Below, one piece after another: positions 7,412 through 14,686 of a DNA stretch of 17,011 bases (its first letter is position 1; each line of letters begins with the position of its first letter). Source of the DNA: Alphaproteobacteria bacterium (GTDB lineage: Bacteria > Pseudomonadota > Alphaproteobacteria > UBA3830); assembly GCA_025998595.1 (NCBI GenBank), contig BNWE01000023.1, positions 1 to 17,011 on the forward strand, read 5' to 3'. The notes beneath the pieces were generated by a model that searched no databases, was not told the DNA's origin, and saw nothing but the letters and a program-made list of their open reading frames with translations. The translations under genes were made by a program, and so were the position numbers.

Positions 7412-7496
7412 GTTGCTCTCTTGCAACACTAGTTCTGTACCATAACCGACTATGTCGGAGCCTATAGTAATAATGCATGTGCTGCAAGCACACGTC
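7412..7496 (-). repeat. Intergenic palindromic repeat after the kinase gene
   Basis: Read on the minus strand this segment begins GTGTGCTTGCAGCACATGCA, followed by TTATTACTATAGG. That closely matches the plus-strand segment starting at 14552. It holds three inverted repeats in a row: GTGCTGCAAGCAC, CCGACTATGTCGG (7446-7458) and GTTGC/GCAAC (7412-7427). It starts right at the stop codon of the kinase gene, so the insertion may have set that C-terminus. No T-run follows, so it is not an ordinary terminator. The remainder of the 7190-7494 gap holds the antiporter promoter and leader. Confidence 0.6.
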
Positions 7497-8757
7497 AACA
7501 TGAGACAGGTTCCATTGGTGGAAATGAAAGGACAAATTCAGTATATTTCCCCTCTTCCGATCGGCAGATGATTTCCCCACCAATGGCCTCCATTGTGGTT
7601 TTACAGAAATGCAATCCCAGACCCGTTCCAGCTGCTTTTCCGGTTACCATAGGCTCAAATAATTTATTATATATTTCTGGATTCACTCCAGATGCAGTAT
7701 CCTTGAAAAACAATACATTGTGCTTACGTTTTCTTATGGTAGATATTACTATATTCCCTTTATTAATCGAATGTATTTGATAAAGGGCATTCTGCATCAG
7801 ATTAAAAAGAACATGAGTAATCGCCGTCTTTTGTCCGACAAAAAAGAAATCATTATGACAGTAGAACGTAACAAGATCTCTCTCGTTGTCACCAAATGGA
7901 TATCTTTCAAACATACACTCCACACATTCTTTTATGCCATGCTTTCCTATGGTATCTGCTGATTGCGGCGCGTTTATTCTCGTAAGAATCATGTCTATCG
8001 CAAGCATCATCTCGTTTACTTCAGCCTGCATTTTCTTTACACCCAACAACGTTTTTTCTTTATCAAAATCGTCATCGTGCAATCGGCGCACTGTTGCTTT
8101 GCACATCATACTCATGGTCGATAGAGGAGTTCTCATTTCGTGAGCCAAAGCAGCCCCCAATGCCCGCAGTGCACTCAATCTTTCTTGTTCAATTTTCTCC
8201 TTATCTCTTGAAAACAGAAGGGCAATGATTCCGAAATATCCCATGGCATACAAATGATCAAATATATTCTCCTGGATATCTGTATTAACCGATCCTCCAT
8301 TTAACCTCAGCACGACATATGCCAATGCAACTCCAATTGGAAATATAATCAAAAAACTATCGAAATCTAGTATTATAATAGATAAGACCAAGGCTATAAG
8401 TAGGTTTGTAATCCAATAAACAGAACATCCTTCGAGAAATAGCATATACGAAGCAAAAAAAGATAGTGAAAACATAACGGTAAAATACCAGTAAAGCCCA
8501 AGATATCTTTTTAGAGATTTACCCCATGATTCGTACATCAAAAGGAAAAAGTTCAATATGCCGGCTAGTGCTCTTATCGATAGCACGGCCGGATCAGTAC
8601 AATTATCTCTAGACCACATGTACAAGGGGAAAACGTAATTTACAAGCGAAAACGTACCAAAAGCTACGTATCTTGCACCATATTTCTCCACTTGAGCGTT
8701 GGCAGCATCCACCACGCAAAATAGCATTTTCTTAATTAAATCAAAAAAAGTTTTCAT
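7495..8757 (-). CDS. Membrane-bound sensor histidine kinase
   Basis: This 420-residue protein has about six hydrophobic segments in residues 30-185 with very short loops and no large periplasmic domain. A DHp domain follows with the H-box ALAHEMRTPL and phospho-acceptor H206. The ATPase domain shows an N-box (LFNLMQNALYQI, N323), a G1 box in the variant form DTASGV (D353), an F-box (KLFEPM) and a G2 box (GTGLGL). The layout of a six-helix sensor joined directly to the kinase recalls the CqsS/LqsS type of sensor for small hydrophobic signals, but that is topology only, not a function call. No response regulator is nearby, so its partner lies elsewhere. It begins 28 bases after thrS and is probably co-transcribed with it. 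Confidence 0.85.
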   Translation of the reverse strand: MKTFFDLIKKMLFCVVDAANAQVEKYGARYVAFGTFSLVNYVFPLYMWSRDNCTDPAVLSIRALAGILNFFLLMYESWGKSLKRYLGLYWYFTVMFSLSFFASYMLFLEGCSVYWITNLLIALVLSIIILDFDSFLIIFPIGVALAYVVLRLNGGSVNTDIQENIFDHLYAMGYFGIIALLFSRDKEKIEQERLSALRALGAALAHEMRTPLSTMSMMCKATVRRLHDDDFDKEKTLLGVKKMQAEVNEMMLAIDMILTRINAPQSADTIGKHGIKECVECMFERYPFGDNERDLVTFYCHNDFFFVGQKTAITHVLFNLMQNALYQIHSINKGNIVISTIRKRKHNVLFFKDTASGVNPEIYNKLFEPMVTGKAAGTGLGLHFCKTTMEAIGGEIICRSEEGKYTEFVLSFPPMEPVSC

Positions 8758-8785
8758 TACACTCTTAAGACTACTTTAGTACTAT

Positions 8786-10648
8786 CTAAATTTCCGGACT
8801 TGAACACAACTGTTCCAACGCATCAATCGCTTCTGGAAATGACAAAGTTTTTTGGGTACCGTCCATATTCCTGAGCGTTATGGTATTGCTTTCGGACTCA
8901 CTGGCCCCCAACACCGCCATAACTGGAACTTTAGCCATGGAATGCTCCCGGATTTTGTAGGAAATCTTCTCGGCTCTTAGATCGAGTTTTGCCCTAATGT
9001 TGCGCTCCTGAAGTTTCTCGAAAAACTTTACGCCATAGTCATCGAATTCATTTGTGATGGTGGCGACAACTATCTGTACCGGAGTCAGCCACAGTGGCAG
9101 CTTTCCAGCGTAATTTTCCAGCAATATACCAATGAATCTCTCCAAAGATCCCAGAACTGCCCTGTGAAGCATGATGGGATTATGTTTTTCTCCATCTTCT
9201 CCGGTATACCAGGCTCCTAATTTTTGTGGCAATTGGAAATCCACCTGCAATGTTCCGCATTGCCATTCACGACCAAGCTTGTCCTTTAGCACGAACTCTA
9301 GTTTTGGGCCATAAAAAGCGCCCTCACCTTTGTTTATGGTGAAATCAAGTCCAGCTTCGTTTGTGGCCTTTTTCAGAAGTTCTTCCGCAAGCTCCCAAAT
9401 CTCATCGGATCCTGTCCTTTTTTCTGGCCGATCTGAAAATTTCACACTGTAATCATCGAATCCGAGATCCTTATAAATTTTTCTCAGTAGAAGACAAAAC
9501 TTCTTCGTCTCGAAATTGATCTGATCCGGAGTACAGAAAATATGCGCATCATCCTGGGTAAAACCACGAACTCGCATCACTCCGTAGAGAGCGCCGGACG
9601 GTTCGTTTCTGTGACAGCAGCCAAATTCCGCCATACGCAATGGCAAATCTCTGTAGCTCTTGGTTCCCTGCTTAAAAATCTGGATGGCTCCCGGACAATT
9701 CATTGGTTTTATCGCAAGAATCCTGTCTTCAGATTCAGAAATAAACATATGCTCACGATATTTTTCCCAATGCCCAGATGCTTCCCAGAGCGTCCTATCG
9801 ATCATTTGAGGAGTACAAACTTCAACATATCCGTCTTTTTGAATGCATTTTCTCACGTAATCACGCAATGCATTGTACATCGTCCATCCCTTTGGATGCC
9901 AAAACACACATCCTGGAGATTCTTCCTGCATATGAAACAGATCCATCTCTTTGGCAATCTTCCGATGATCTCTTTTCTCTGCTTCCTCCAGCATATTTAT
10001 ATATGAATCAAGATCTTCTCTCGAAAACCACGATGTCGCGTATACGCGCTGCAACATTTCCCGCTTTGAATCCCCGCGCCAATACGCACCAGCCAATTTC
10101 ATAATTTTGAAGTGCGGAGATGCATTTCCGGTCTTCGGAAGATGAGGTCCACGACACAAATCTACGAACTTATCTTCGTGCCTATATAACGTTACTTCCG
10201 TTACATCGAGATCGCGAATCAATTCAACCTTGAACGGCTCTTTCATTTCCGCAAACATTTTTAGCGCATTATTTTTTGATATGACTTCGCGACTGATTTT
10301 TATATCTGCCTTTATGATTTCCAGCATCTTTTTCTCGATTATTTTGAAATCGTCAGGTGTAAATTGATGATCGCAGGAGATATCATAGTAAAATCCATTT
10401 TCGATAACTGGCCCAATGGCGATCTTCGCATTTGGATGTAGCTCCTTTATCGCTTGCGCCATAATGTGCGACGTTGTGTGGCGCATGATTTCAAGAGCCA
10501 GTGGATGCTCCTTGGTTATGATATCAATAGATGCAGTTTCATTAAAGGTAGTCGATAGATCAGTTGCTGTCCCGTCCACAACAATGGCCAGTGCTTTCTT
10601 TATGCCGTTTTTTTTTATGAATTCAAAACCGGAAATCTCGCTACTCAT
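8786..10648 (-). CDS. thrS: Threonyl-tRNA synthetase, N-terminally short
   Basis: Class II synthetase that charges tRNA-Thr in the cytoplasm. The editing domain has HTTSH (H57, H61) and FVDLCRGPH (C165). The catalytic core has MNCPG (C318, zinc ligand), motif 2 at RMAEFGCCHRNEPSG, GFTQDDAHIF (H369) and motif 3 around HRAVLGSLERFIG, followed by the anticodon-binding domain. The protein is 620 residues, shorter than the usual 635-660. The loss is at the N-terminus: only the second half of the TGS domain (KKALAIVVDGTATDLS) remains, and the FPDGS strand is missing. An in-frame TAG lies just upstream of the start, so no longer form exists. AGAGG precedes the ATG. It is 28 bases downstream of tRNA-Thr on the same strand. 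Confidence 0.95.
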   Translation of the reverse strand: MSSEISGFEFIKKNGIKKALAIVVDGTATDLSTTFNETASIDIITKEHPLALEIMRHTTSHIMAQAIKELHPNAKIAIGPVIENGFYYDISCDHQFTPDDFKIIEKKMLEIIKADIKISREVISKNNALKMFAEMKEPFKVELIRDLDVTEVTLYRHEDKFVDLCRGPHLPKTGNASPHFKIMKLAGAYWRGDSKREMLQRVYATSWFSREDLDSYINMLEEAEKRDHRKIAKEMDLFHMQEESPGCVFWHPKGWTMYNALRDYVRKCIQKDGYVEVCTPQMIDRTLWEASGHWEKYREHMFISESEDRILAIKPMNCPGAIQIFKQGTKSYRDLPLRMAEFGCCHRNEPSGALYGVMRVRGFTQDDAHIFCTPDQINFETKKFCLLLRKIYKDLGFDDYSVKFSDRPEKRTGSDEIWELAEELLKKATNEAGLDFTINKGEGAFYGPKLEFVLKDKLGREWQCGTLQVDFQLPQKLGAWYTGEDGEKHNPIMLHRAVLGSLERFIGILLENYAGKLPLWLTPVQIVVATITNEFDDYGVKFFEKLQERNIRAKLDLRAEKISYKIREHSMAKVPVMAVLGASESESNTITLRNMDGTQKTLSFPEAIDALEQLCSSPEI

Positions 10649-10676
10649 GATGCGCCTCTATAATATGACGAAAAAA

Positions 10677-10751
<75 letters not shown>

Positions 10752-10898
10752 ATAAAAACATTCAAGCATCGCAGATAAACACTCTATCACAACGTAATAG
10801 CATTATGAATACATAACGAGAAAAATTCTTTGATCCCGATACCAAATATTGGATTTTTTACAGCGATTTAGCGACGTCGGAATCCACGCGAATAAAAT

Positions 10899-11272
10899 CT
10901 ATTCCTCTTGATAGTAAAAATGCCAAGTTTTTTGTTTTGCCCTCTCATTTTCAATGCGTATAATGTCGTTCAACAACTTCTGTACTTCAACAAATTGCTC
11001 CTTGCACTCGTCGAAGCTATATGCACTGGGGACAAAAGATAACCACCTAAGCAGTATTTTTTGAGAGACAAATCATGCTTCCAGTCTTTTCAATAGTAGT
11101 TACCGACAAAGAGATAGGACTCTTTGCAAAAATCTGCGCGTTCATCTATCACATCACGCTGCTCTTTACTCAATCTATTCTTGCATTTGATAACTTACAC
11201 GTAGAACTTTTTTCTCGACAGGAGAGAGGGGGACTTTTTCGCGATCAAGTCTTTGAATATCAAACAAATTGA
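10899..11272 (-). pseudogene. Decayed gene of unknown function between two tRNA genes
   Basis: Reading the minus strand across frames gives long protein-like pieces broken by stops and frame changes. One piece contains KCKNRLSKEQRDVIDERADF, then CKESYLFVGNYY, a TGA, and in the same frame KDWKHDLSLKKYC. After a frame shift comes FDECKEQFVEVQKLLNDIIR, then IENERAKQKTWHFYYQEE and a TAG at 10899-10901. The first part, in a third frame, includes FDIQRLDREKVPLSPVEKK. The charged, cysteine-containing helical pieces look like one former gene with at least two lesions. I cannot name the family. The plus-strand open frame at 11075-11272 is its shadow. The remaining gap sequence (10752-10898 and 11273-11310) shows nothing else. 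Confidence 0.55.
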
Positions 11273-11310
11273 CACACAAACCATAATCATCTGACTTTTA
11301 AAGAAATTTC

Positions 11311-11385
11311 TGGAGCGGGCGAAGGGATTCGAACCCTCGACACCAACCTTGGCAAGGTTGTACTCTACCACTGAGCTACACCCGC
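11311..11385 (-). tRNA. tRNA-Gly (anticodon GCC), CCA encoded
   Basis: The minus strand gives a complete cloverleaf: acceptor GCGGGTG/CGCCCGC, anticodon stem CAACC/GGTTG with loop TTGCCAA (anticodon GCC), T-stem GAGGG/CCCTT with a G-T closing pair, and a standard T-loop TTCGAAT. CCA is encoded. A promoter-like pair lies about 50-80 bases upstream. Confidence 0.96.
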
Positions 11386-11435
11386 TTGTGAGATAATCGT
11401 GCTAATAAAAATCACATTTCTCTCATGCGCTTCAT

Positions 11436-11463
11436 ATAATACACATTATCTGCGCTAACACAA
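11436..11463 (-). promoter_or_regulatory. Possible promoter of tRNA-Gly
   Basis: On the minus strand TTGTGT (11458-11463) and TATTAT (11436-11441) are 16 bases apart. Transcription would start near 11429, some 44 bases before the tRNA 5' end. The -35 box is weak, so this is tentative. Confidence 0.4.
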
Positions 11464-11518
11464 TAGGGAAGCAATACGCAATTTACGTTTTTTTCGATAT
11501 TGCCTCAGAAACAGTGCC

Positions 11519-11575
11519 GATGCTTGCAGTATATGCGTTCATCATTATCGGATCAAACGTCACGTTAGCTTAAGA
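11519..11575 (+). repeat. Intergenic palindromic repeat copy
   Basis: GATGCTTGCAGTATATGCG at the left resembles the GTGCTTGCANCACATGC start of the copies at 7412-7496 and 14552-14676. The right part, CGGATCAAACGTCACGTTAG, nearly repeats the CGGATCCAACGTCACGTTGG found in the rnhB insert. The core AACGTCACGTT (11556-11566) is a perfect palindrome around one base. It thus links the noncoding and coding copies of the family. It sits between tRNA-Gly and the small gene at 11579. Confidence 0.55.
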
Positions 11576-11578
11576 CAA

Positions 11579-11803
11579 TTACGTATGCGCTATCGATAGT
11601 ATTTTTTTATCCAACGGTTCCTCATCGATATTTCTGGTGTATATCTTTCGTGACATAAGCAGCTCACTTTTGCAGAGCCTCAGTCTTCTTACTTCTCTTA
11701 TATCATCTTTATCGTGGACAATTATCGCACTCAGCTTAATTTCCACCAGATCTATCAATATATCTAGAGATTGCTTTGATAACATGCCATATCCTATACT
11801 CAC
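11579..11803 (-). CDS. Small hypothetical protein
   Basis: This frame encodes 74 residues from GTG at 11803 or 68 from ATG at 11785. An AGGAT lies about 5 bases before the ATG. The sequence is a charged amphipathic helical protein (LDILIDLVEIKLSAIIVHDK, then DDIREVRRLRLCKSELL) with no signal peptide or membrane segment. Its composition is protein-like, but I recognise no family and see no neighbour that explains it. It is divergent from ruvX and ends just beside a palindromic repeat. It could be a small real gene or chance. Confidence 0.4.
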   Translation of the reverse strand: MSIGYGMLSKQSLDILIDLVEIKLSAIIVHDKDDIREVRRLRLCKSELLMSRKIYTRNIDEEPLDKKILSIAHT

Positions 11804-11857
11804 CTTATTACATTCTGGGCGCTGCTATTAAAAAAAAGGTTAACTTGTGGATTTTTT

Positions 11858-12388
11858 ATGCGAGATCTAGGAGACATTCAAATAGAAGATTTGAATAAAC
11901 ACGAAAGAGTCGTAATCGGTCTTGATGTGGGAAATAAAACAGTTGGAATCGCCGTATCCGATAGAAGAAATAAAATAGCTAGCTCCATCGCTACTCTTGC
12001 GAGAAAAGGAAACGACGGCGACTTCAATACGCTACTGAAGTATCTACAACCGCATAAAGTTGGTCTAATAATATTCGGATGGCCAGTACATATGAATGGT
12101 AAAGTGAGCATGCAGTGCGCGAAAGTCATGAACTTCATCGATGAAATGATCAAATATATAGATGTCGACTTTGCAAAATGGGACGAGAGGTTCTCCACCA
12201 GCGTCGTTGATAAAATTATGATCGAAGCAGATTTATCTAGAAAAAGACGCAAGCAAATCATAGATAAAACTGCTGCCGCATATATTTTGCAGGGTGCTCT
12301 TGATTTTCTCAATAATCGAGCCGCTCCATTACTCTCTGACGCAGATTTTTTTACTGAAAAAACGAGCATATCAACTACTAGCGACTAA
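11858..12388 (+). CDS. ruvX: RuvX/YqgF family RNase H-fold nuclease (16S rRNA maturation or Holliday junction resolvase)
   Basis: This 176-residue protein carries the YqgF/RuvX pattern: VIGLDVGNKTVGIAVSD at 19-35 with catalytic D23, a GLIIFGWPVHMNG segment near 69-81, KWDERFSTSVVD at 107-118 with E110, and DKTAAAYILQGALD at 136-149 with D136. The family has an RNase H fold and is needed for 5' end processing of pre-16S rRNA; it has also been proposed as a backup Holliday junction resolvase. The family is usually about 140-160 residues. Here a leader of about 16 residues and a tail of about 26 extend it. It stands alone on the plus strand with the surE-nlpD pair further downstream. Confidence 0.9.
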   Translation: MRDLGDIQIEDLNKHERVVIGLDVGNKTVGIAVSDRRNKIASSIATLARKGNDGDFNTLLKYLQPHKVGLIIFGWPVHMNGKVSMQCAKVMNFIDEMIKYIDVDFAKWDERFSTSVVDKIMIEADLSRKRRKQIIDKTAAAYILQGALDFLNNRAAPLLSDADFFTEKTSISTTSD

Positions 12389-12423
12389 ATCAGCTTTTTG
12401 TATCCTTGAATTTGAAATTTTAG

Positions 12424-12512
12424 TGGTGCGATGAGGGAGTTGAATCCACGTCCCAGAGATTATGAATCTAGTTAATTCATCAATTGTAACAATCCCATTA
12501 TGCAGCACGCAA
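12424..12512 (-). other. tRNA/tmRNA 3'-end-like remnant with hairpins
   Basis: In the 251-base gap between ruvX and surE, the minus strand contains GGGACGTGGATTCAACTCCC, then TCATCGCACCA. This recalls the T-arm, acceptor strand and CCA of a tmRNA or tRNA. The T-stem has two mismatches, and no 5' acceptor strand that pairs with it is found upstream. Before it lies a perfect hairpin (ATGAAT, loop TAACTAG, ATTCAT). No complete RNA gene fits into the gap. A decayed RNA gene or an old attachment site at an RNA 3' end are the options, and chance cannot be excluded. Confidence 0.25.
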
Positions 12513-12639
12513 AAATGTGTTACACTGTTTCGGTATTTTTACGGGAGATTTTGTGGTTTATTATGAGATTGTCAATACTTTGATGGTATCGTGATTAATT
12601 GATGAACTTTGTGATATATGTAATTGTTGAGGTATAAAA

Positions 12640-13434
12640 ATGAAAGCCAACCAATCTCTATCTGGTCTGAGGATTCTGATAACAAATGATGATAGTATAA
12701 ACGCCAGTGGCATTAGAGCGCTTGAGCGTATTGCAAACTCAATTACGCCGGATGTTTGGGTTGTTGCGCCGGAAGTGGGACAGAGCGGAAAGGGATTTTC
12801 CGTAACATTTGATTCCACTCTACGCATACATGAGCTCTCTCCGAGAAAATTTTCGGTTTCTGGTACGCCGGCGGATTGTGTTTTCGTTGCTCTTGGAGAA
12901 ATATTAAAAGATAAAAAGCCAGATCTTGTGCTGTCGGGAATTAATCACGGAGCCAATATTGCCGATTTCATTGGATTGTCCGGCACCATAGGAGCAACTT
13001 TTGCCGCATCATCCCAGGGCATAAGAGCCATTGCCGTCAGTCAGGATTGTAAAAAAGCCTGCGAAGTGCAAAAATTTCCTTTGGCTGATTATTTTTTGCC
13101 CAATATCATAAAAAAGCTTCTTTCATTTAAATGGCCGGATCGGGTATGCATGAACGTTAATTTTCCAGATGTTCCCGTTGGTGACATCACCGGAGTAAAG
13201 GTGGCGCATCAGGGGGATCTTGACATAACTTGGGACATAAGTAAGCGTCTAGATCCAGTCAATGAGGCATACTATTGGCTACATGCTGTACATAATGATG
13301 AAAATGCCGATGCTGCATCTGATGTTAAAATTCTATCCGGTGGTAGGCACATCACCATCTGTGCTTTGAAATGCAAGCATGAATTCTGCGGTTGTATTGA
13401 AAAATTAGAGGAGTTATTTGCGTCAAATGGCTAG
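12640..13434 (+). CDS. surE: 5'/3'-nucleotidase SurE
   Basis: SurE removes phosphate from nucleoside monophosphates and is linked to stationary-phase survival. The 264-residue protein has ILITNDDSINASGI at 12-25 with metal ligands D17 and D18, VVAPEVGQSGKGFSVT with S49, and LSGINHGANIADFIGLSGTI with N102. The usual NDDG reads NDDS here, and the usual DD(V/I)xYSGT reads DFIGLSGT, two departures near the active site. The metal ligands themselves are present. GAGG lies 8 bases before the ATG. The NlpD-like gene follows with a short overlap, the classical surE-nlpD order. Confidence 0.93.
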   Translation: MKANQSLSGLRILITNDDSINASGIRALERIANSITPDVWVVAPEVGQSGKGFSVTFDSTLRIHELSPRKFSVSGTPADCVFVALGEILKDKKPDLVLSGINHGANIADFIGLSGTIGATFAASSQGIRAIAVSQDCKKACEVQKFPLADYFLPNIIKKLLSFKWPDRVCMNVNFPDVPVGDITGVKVAHQGDLDITWDISKRLDPVNEAYYWLHAVHNDENADAASDVKILSGGRHITICALKCKHEFCGCIEKLEELFASNG

Positions 13435-14386
13435 ATATTCGTATGGTTATTGGGGGTTGGTCGTGGTTCTTTTGTCAGCCTGCGAGCGATCCAGTATGTC
13501 TCCGGTTGAAATAAAGATAAATGATGATTCCGTAATCTCGCCAGCTGGAGATACATTGTCGTCTTCAAAGCATAGAGTGCGGGCTGGCGAAACTCTGTTT
13601 GATATAGCCTATCGCTATAACGTTGATCCCATGAATTTGGCGAAAACAAATGGCATCAAAGCTCCCTATAGGGTAAGAGAGGGGCAGTTGCTACAGCTTC
13701 CAAAGACGGATGATCAGACTCCATACGAAACAGAAGATAATGTGGTCGTCACTGAGGATGGAAATGTCGATGGCTCACATGAAGAAAACGAAGAGAATGT
13801 AGAACATACTGAAAACGCAGGAAAAACAGACGAAGCCGAAAGTACAGAGGATGAGAAAACCAAAGAGAGAGATCGTCTAGACGAGGAATTGGAGAGTGTA
13901 ATAAATAGTAAGCTACCTGCTTCAAGTTCTCCTAAACAGACGGCGGATACCCTATCAAAACCTAAGATAGTCGAAAATGCATCAGGCACTCCCAAGAAAG
14001 AAGCTCCGGCATCAGATGGAAAACTGATATGGCCAGTAGAGGGAAAGATAATCTCGGAATTCGGTGATATAAAAGATGGAGTGCCAAACGATGGTATATA
14101 CATAAAAGCAGCTCCTGGTACGCCTGTAAAAGCAGCTGATGCTGGAGAAGTCATTTGTGCCAGGGATCAAGAAGAATACGGCAATCTTATTCTCATAAAG
14201 CACAGTAGTGGACTTGTGACTTCCTACGCCCACCTGCGGGATATGAAAGTCAAAGTTGGAGATACAGTAAAAGCCGGAGACGAAATTGGCTCAGTCGGCA
14301 AGACCGGAGACGTTTCTGAACCACAGTTATACTTTGAAGTTATGAAAAACAAAAATTCTGTAAATCCAAAGAAATTTTTGAAGTAA
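13427..14386 (+). CDS. nlpD: NlpD-like lipoprotein with LysM and degenerate LytM (M23) domains
   Basis: The protein of about 319 residues starts with a lipoprotein signal (GLVVVLLSAC, lipidated Cys near residue 19). A LysM peptidoglycan-binding domain follows (HRVRAGETLFDIAYRYNVDP to VREGQLLQLP), then an acidic Glu-rich linker of about 100 residues, and a C-terminal M23/LytM domain from LIWPVEGKIISEFG. The zinc ligands are lost: the usual HxGxD reads NDGIY and the final HxH reads PQLYFEV, so it should not cut peptidoglycan. This fits NlpD, which activates amidases at the septum. GAGGAG at 13408-13413 is 13 bases from this ATG. A TTG at 13418 with closer spacing would add three residues. It overlaps the end of surE and is probably coupled to it. 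Confidence 0.88.
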   Translation: MARYSYGYWGLVVVLLSACERSSMSPVEIKINDDSVISPAGDTLSSSKHRVRAGETLFDIAYRYNVDPMNLAKTNGIKAPYRVREGQLLQLPKTDDQTPYETEDNVVVTEDGNVDGSHEENEENVEHTENAGKTDEAESTEDEKTKERDRLDEELESVINSKLPASSSPKQTADTLSKPKIVENASGTPKKEAPASDGKLIWPVEGKIISEFGDIKDGVPNDGIYIKAAPGTPVKAADAGEVICARDQEEYGNLILIKHSSGLVTSYAHLRDMKVKVGDTVKAGDEIGSVGKTGDVSEPQLYFEVMKNKNSVNPKKFLK

Positions 14387-14551
14387 TATGGCTTTTTGGC
14401 TTTGGATCTTCAGCAAAATCATTGATAGTTGGTATTTTTCTCTTACAATTGCAAGAATATGTTGCTTGAATTCATCTTCCTTAAATATGTGCTTACATTT
14501 GCCAAACAAATGATTGACATATGCTATGTTTATGAAATAATCATAACAGGG

Positions 14552-14676
14552 TGCTTGCAACACATGCATTTATTACTTTGCTACCTGTTAAAAGGCGTTT
14601 GCGAGATATGTATTCGCAATGTTGCGCAATTGAGTCCACAAAAATAAACGCGTGTAACTACTGTCACGTTAGTTGG
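14552..14676 (+). repeat. Intergenic palindromic repeat upstream of the DUF6880 gene
   Basis: GTGCTTGCAACACATGCATT followed by TATTACTTTG matches the minus-strand copy at 7412-7496 over about 30 bases. The far end has CTGTCACGTTAGTTGGG, like the CGTCACGTTGG end of the rnhB copies, with 5-base arms AACTA/TAGTT (14656-14674). It ends about 10 bases before the DUF6880 start codon, so its GGGAAG tail serves as that gene's ribosome binding site. The rest of the 300-base gap after nlpD holds only a perfect AT-rich hairpin (TTATGA/TCATAA, 14530-14546). Confidence 0.55.
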
Positions 14677-14686
14677 GAAGTATGAA

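Noticed and set aside
9542..10006. 154-codon plus-strand frame
   Set aside because: It is antisense to thrS, and its sequence has no recognisable features.
11075..11272. 65-codon plus-strand frame between the tRNA genes
   Set aside because: The minus strand holds longer, more protein-like pieces of a broken gene in the same place.
11878..12369. 163-codon minus-strand frame
   Set aside because: It is the shadow of ruvX, which has clear family motifs.
12389..12639. Complete tmRNA gene
   Set aside because: Only a T-arm-like 3' end is seen; there is no space for the tag-coding part on either side in standard or permuted order.
14327..14569. 80-codon minus-strand frame after nlpD, and an overlapping plus-strand frame at 14429-14647
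   Set aside because: Both are in AT-rich repeat-containing DNA, overlap each other or nlpD, and have no convincing ribosome binding site or family features.
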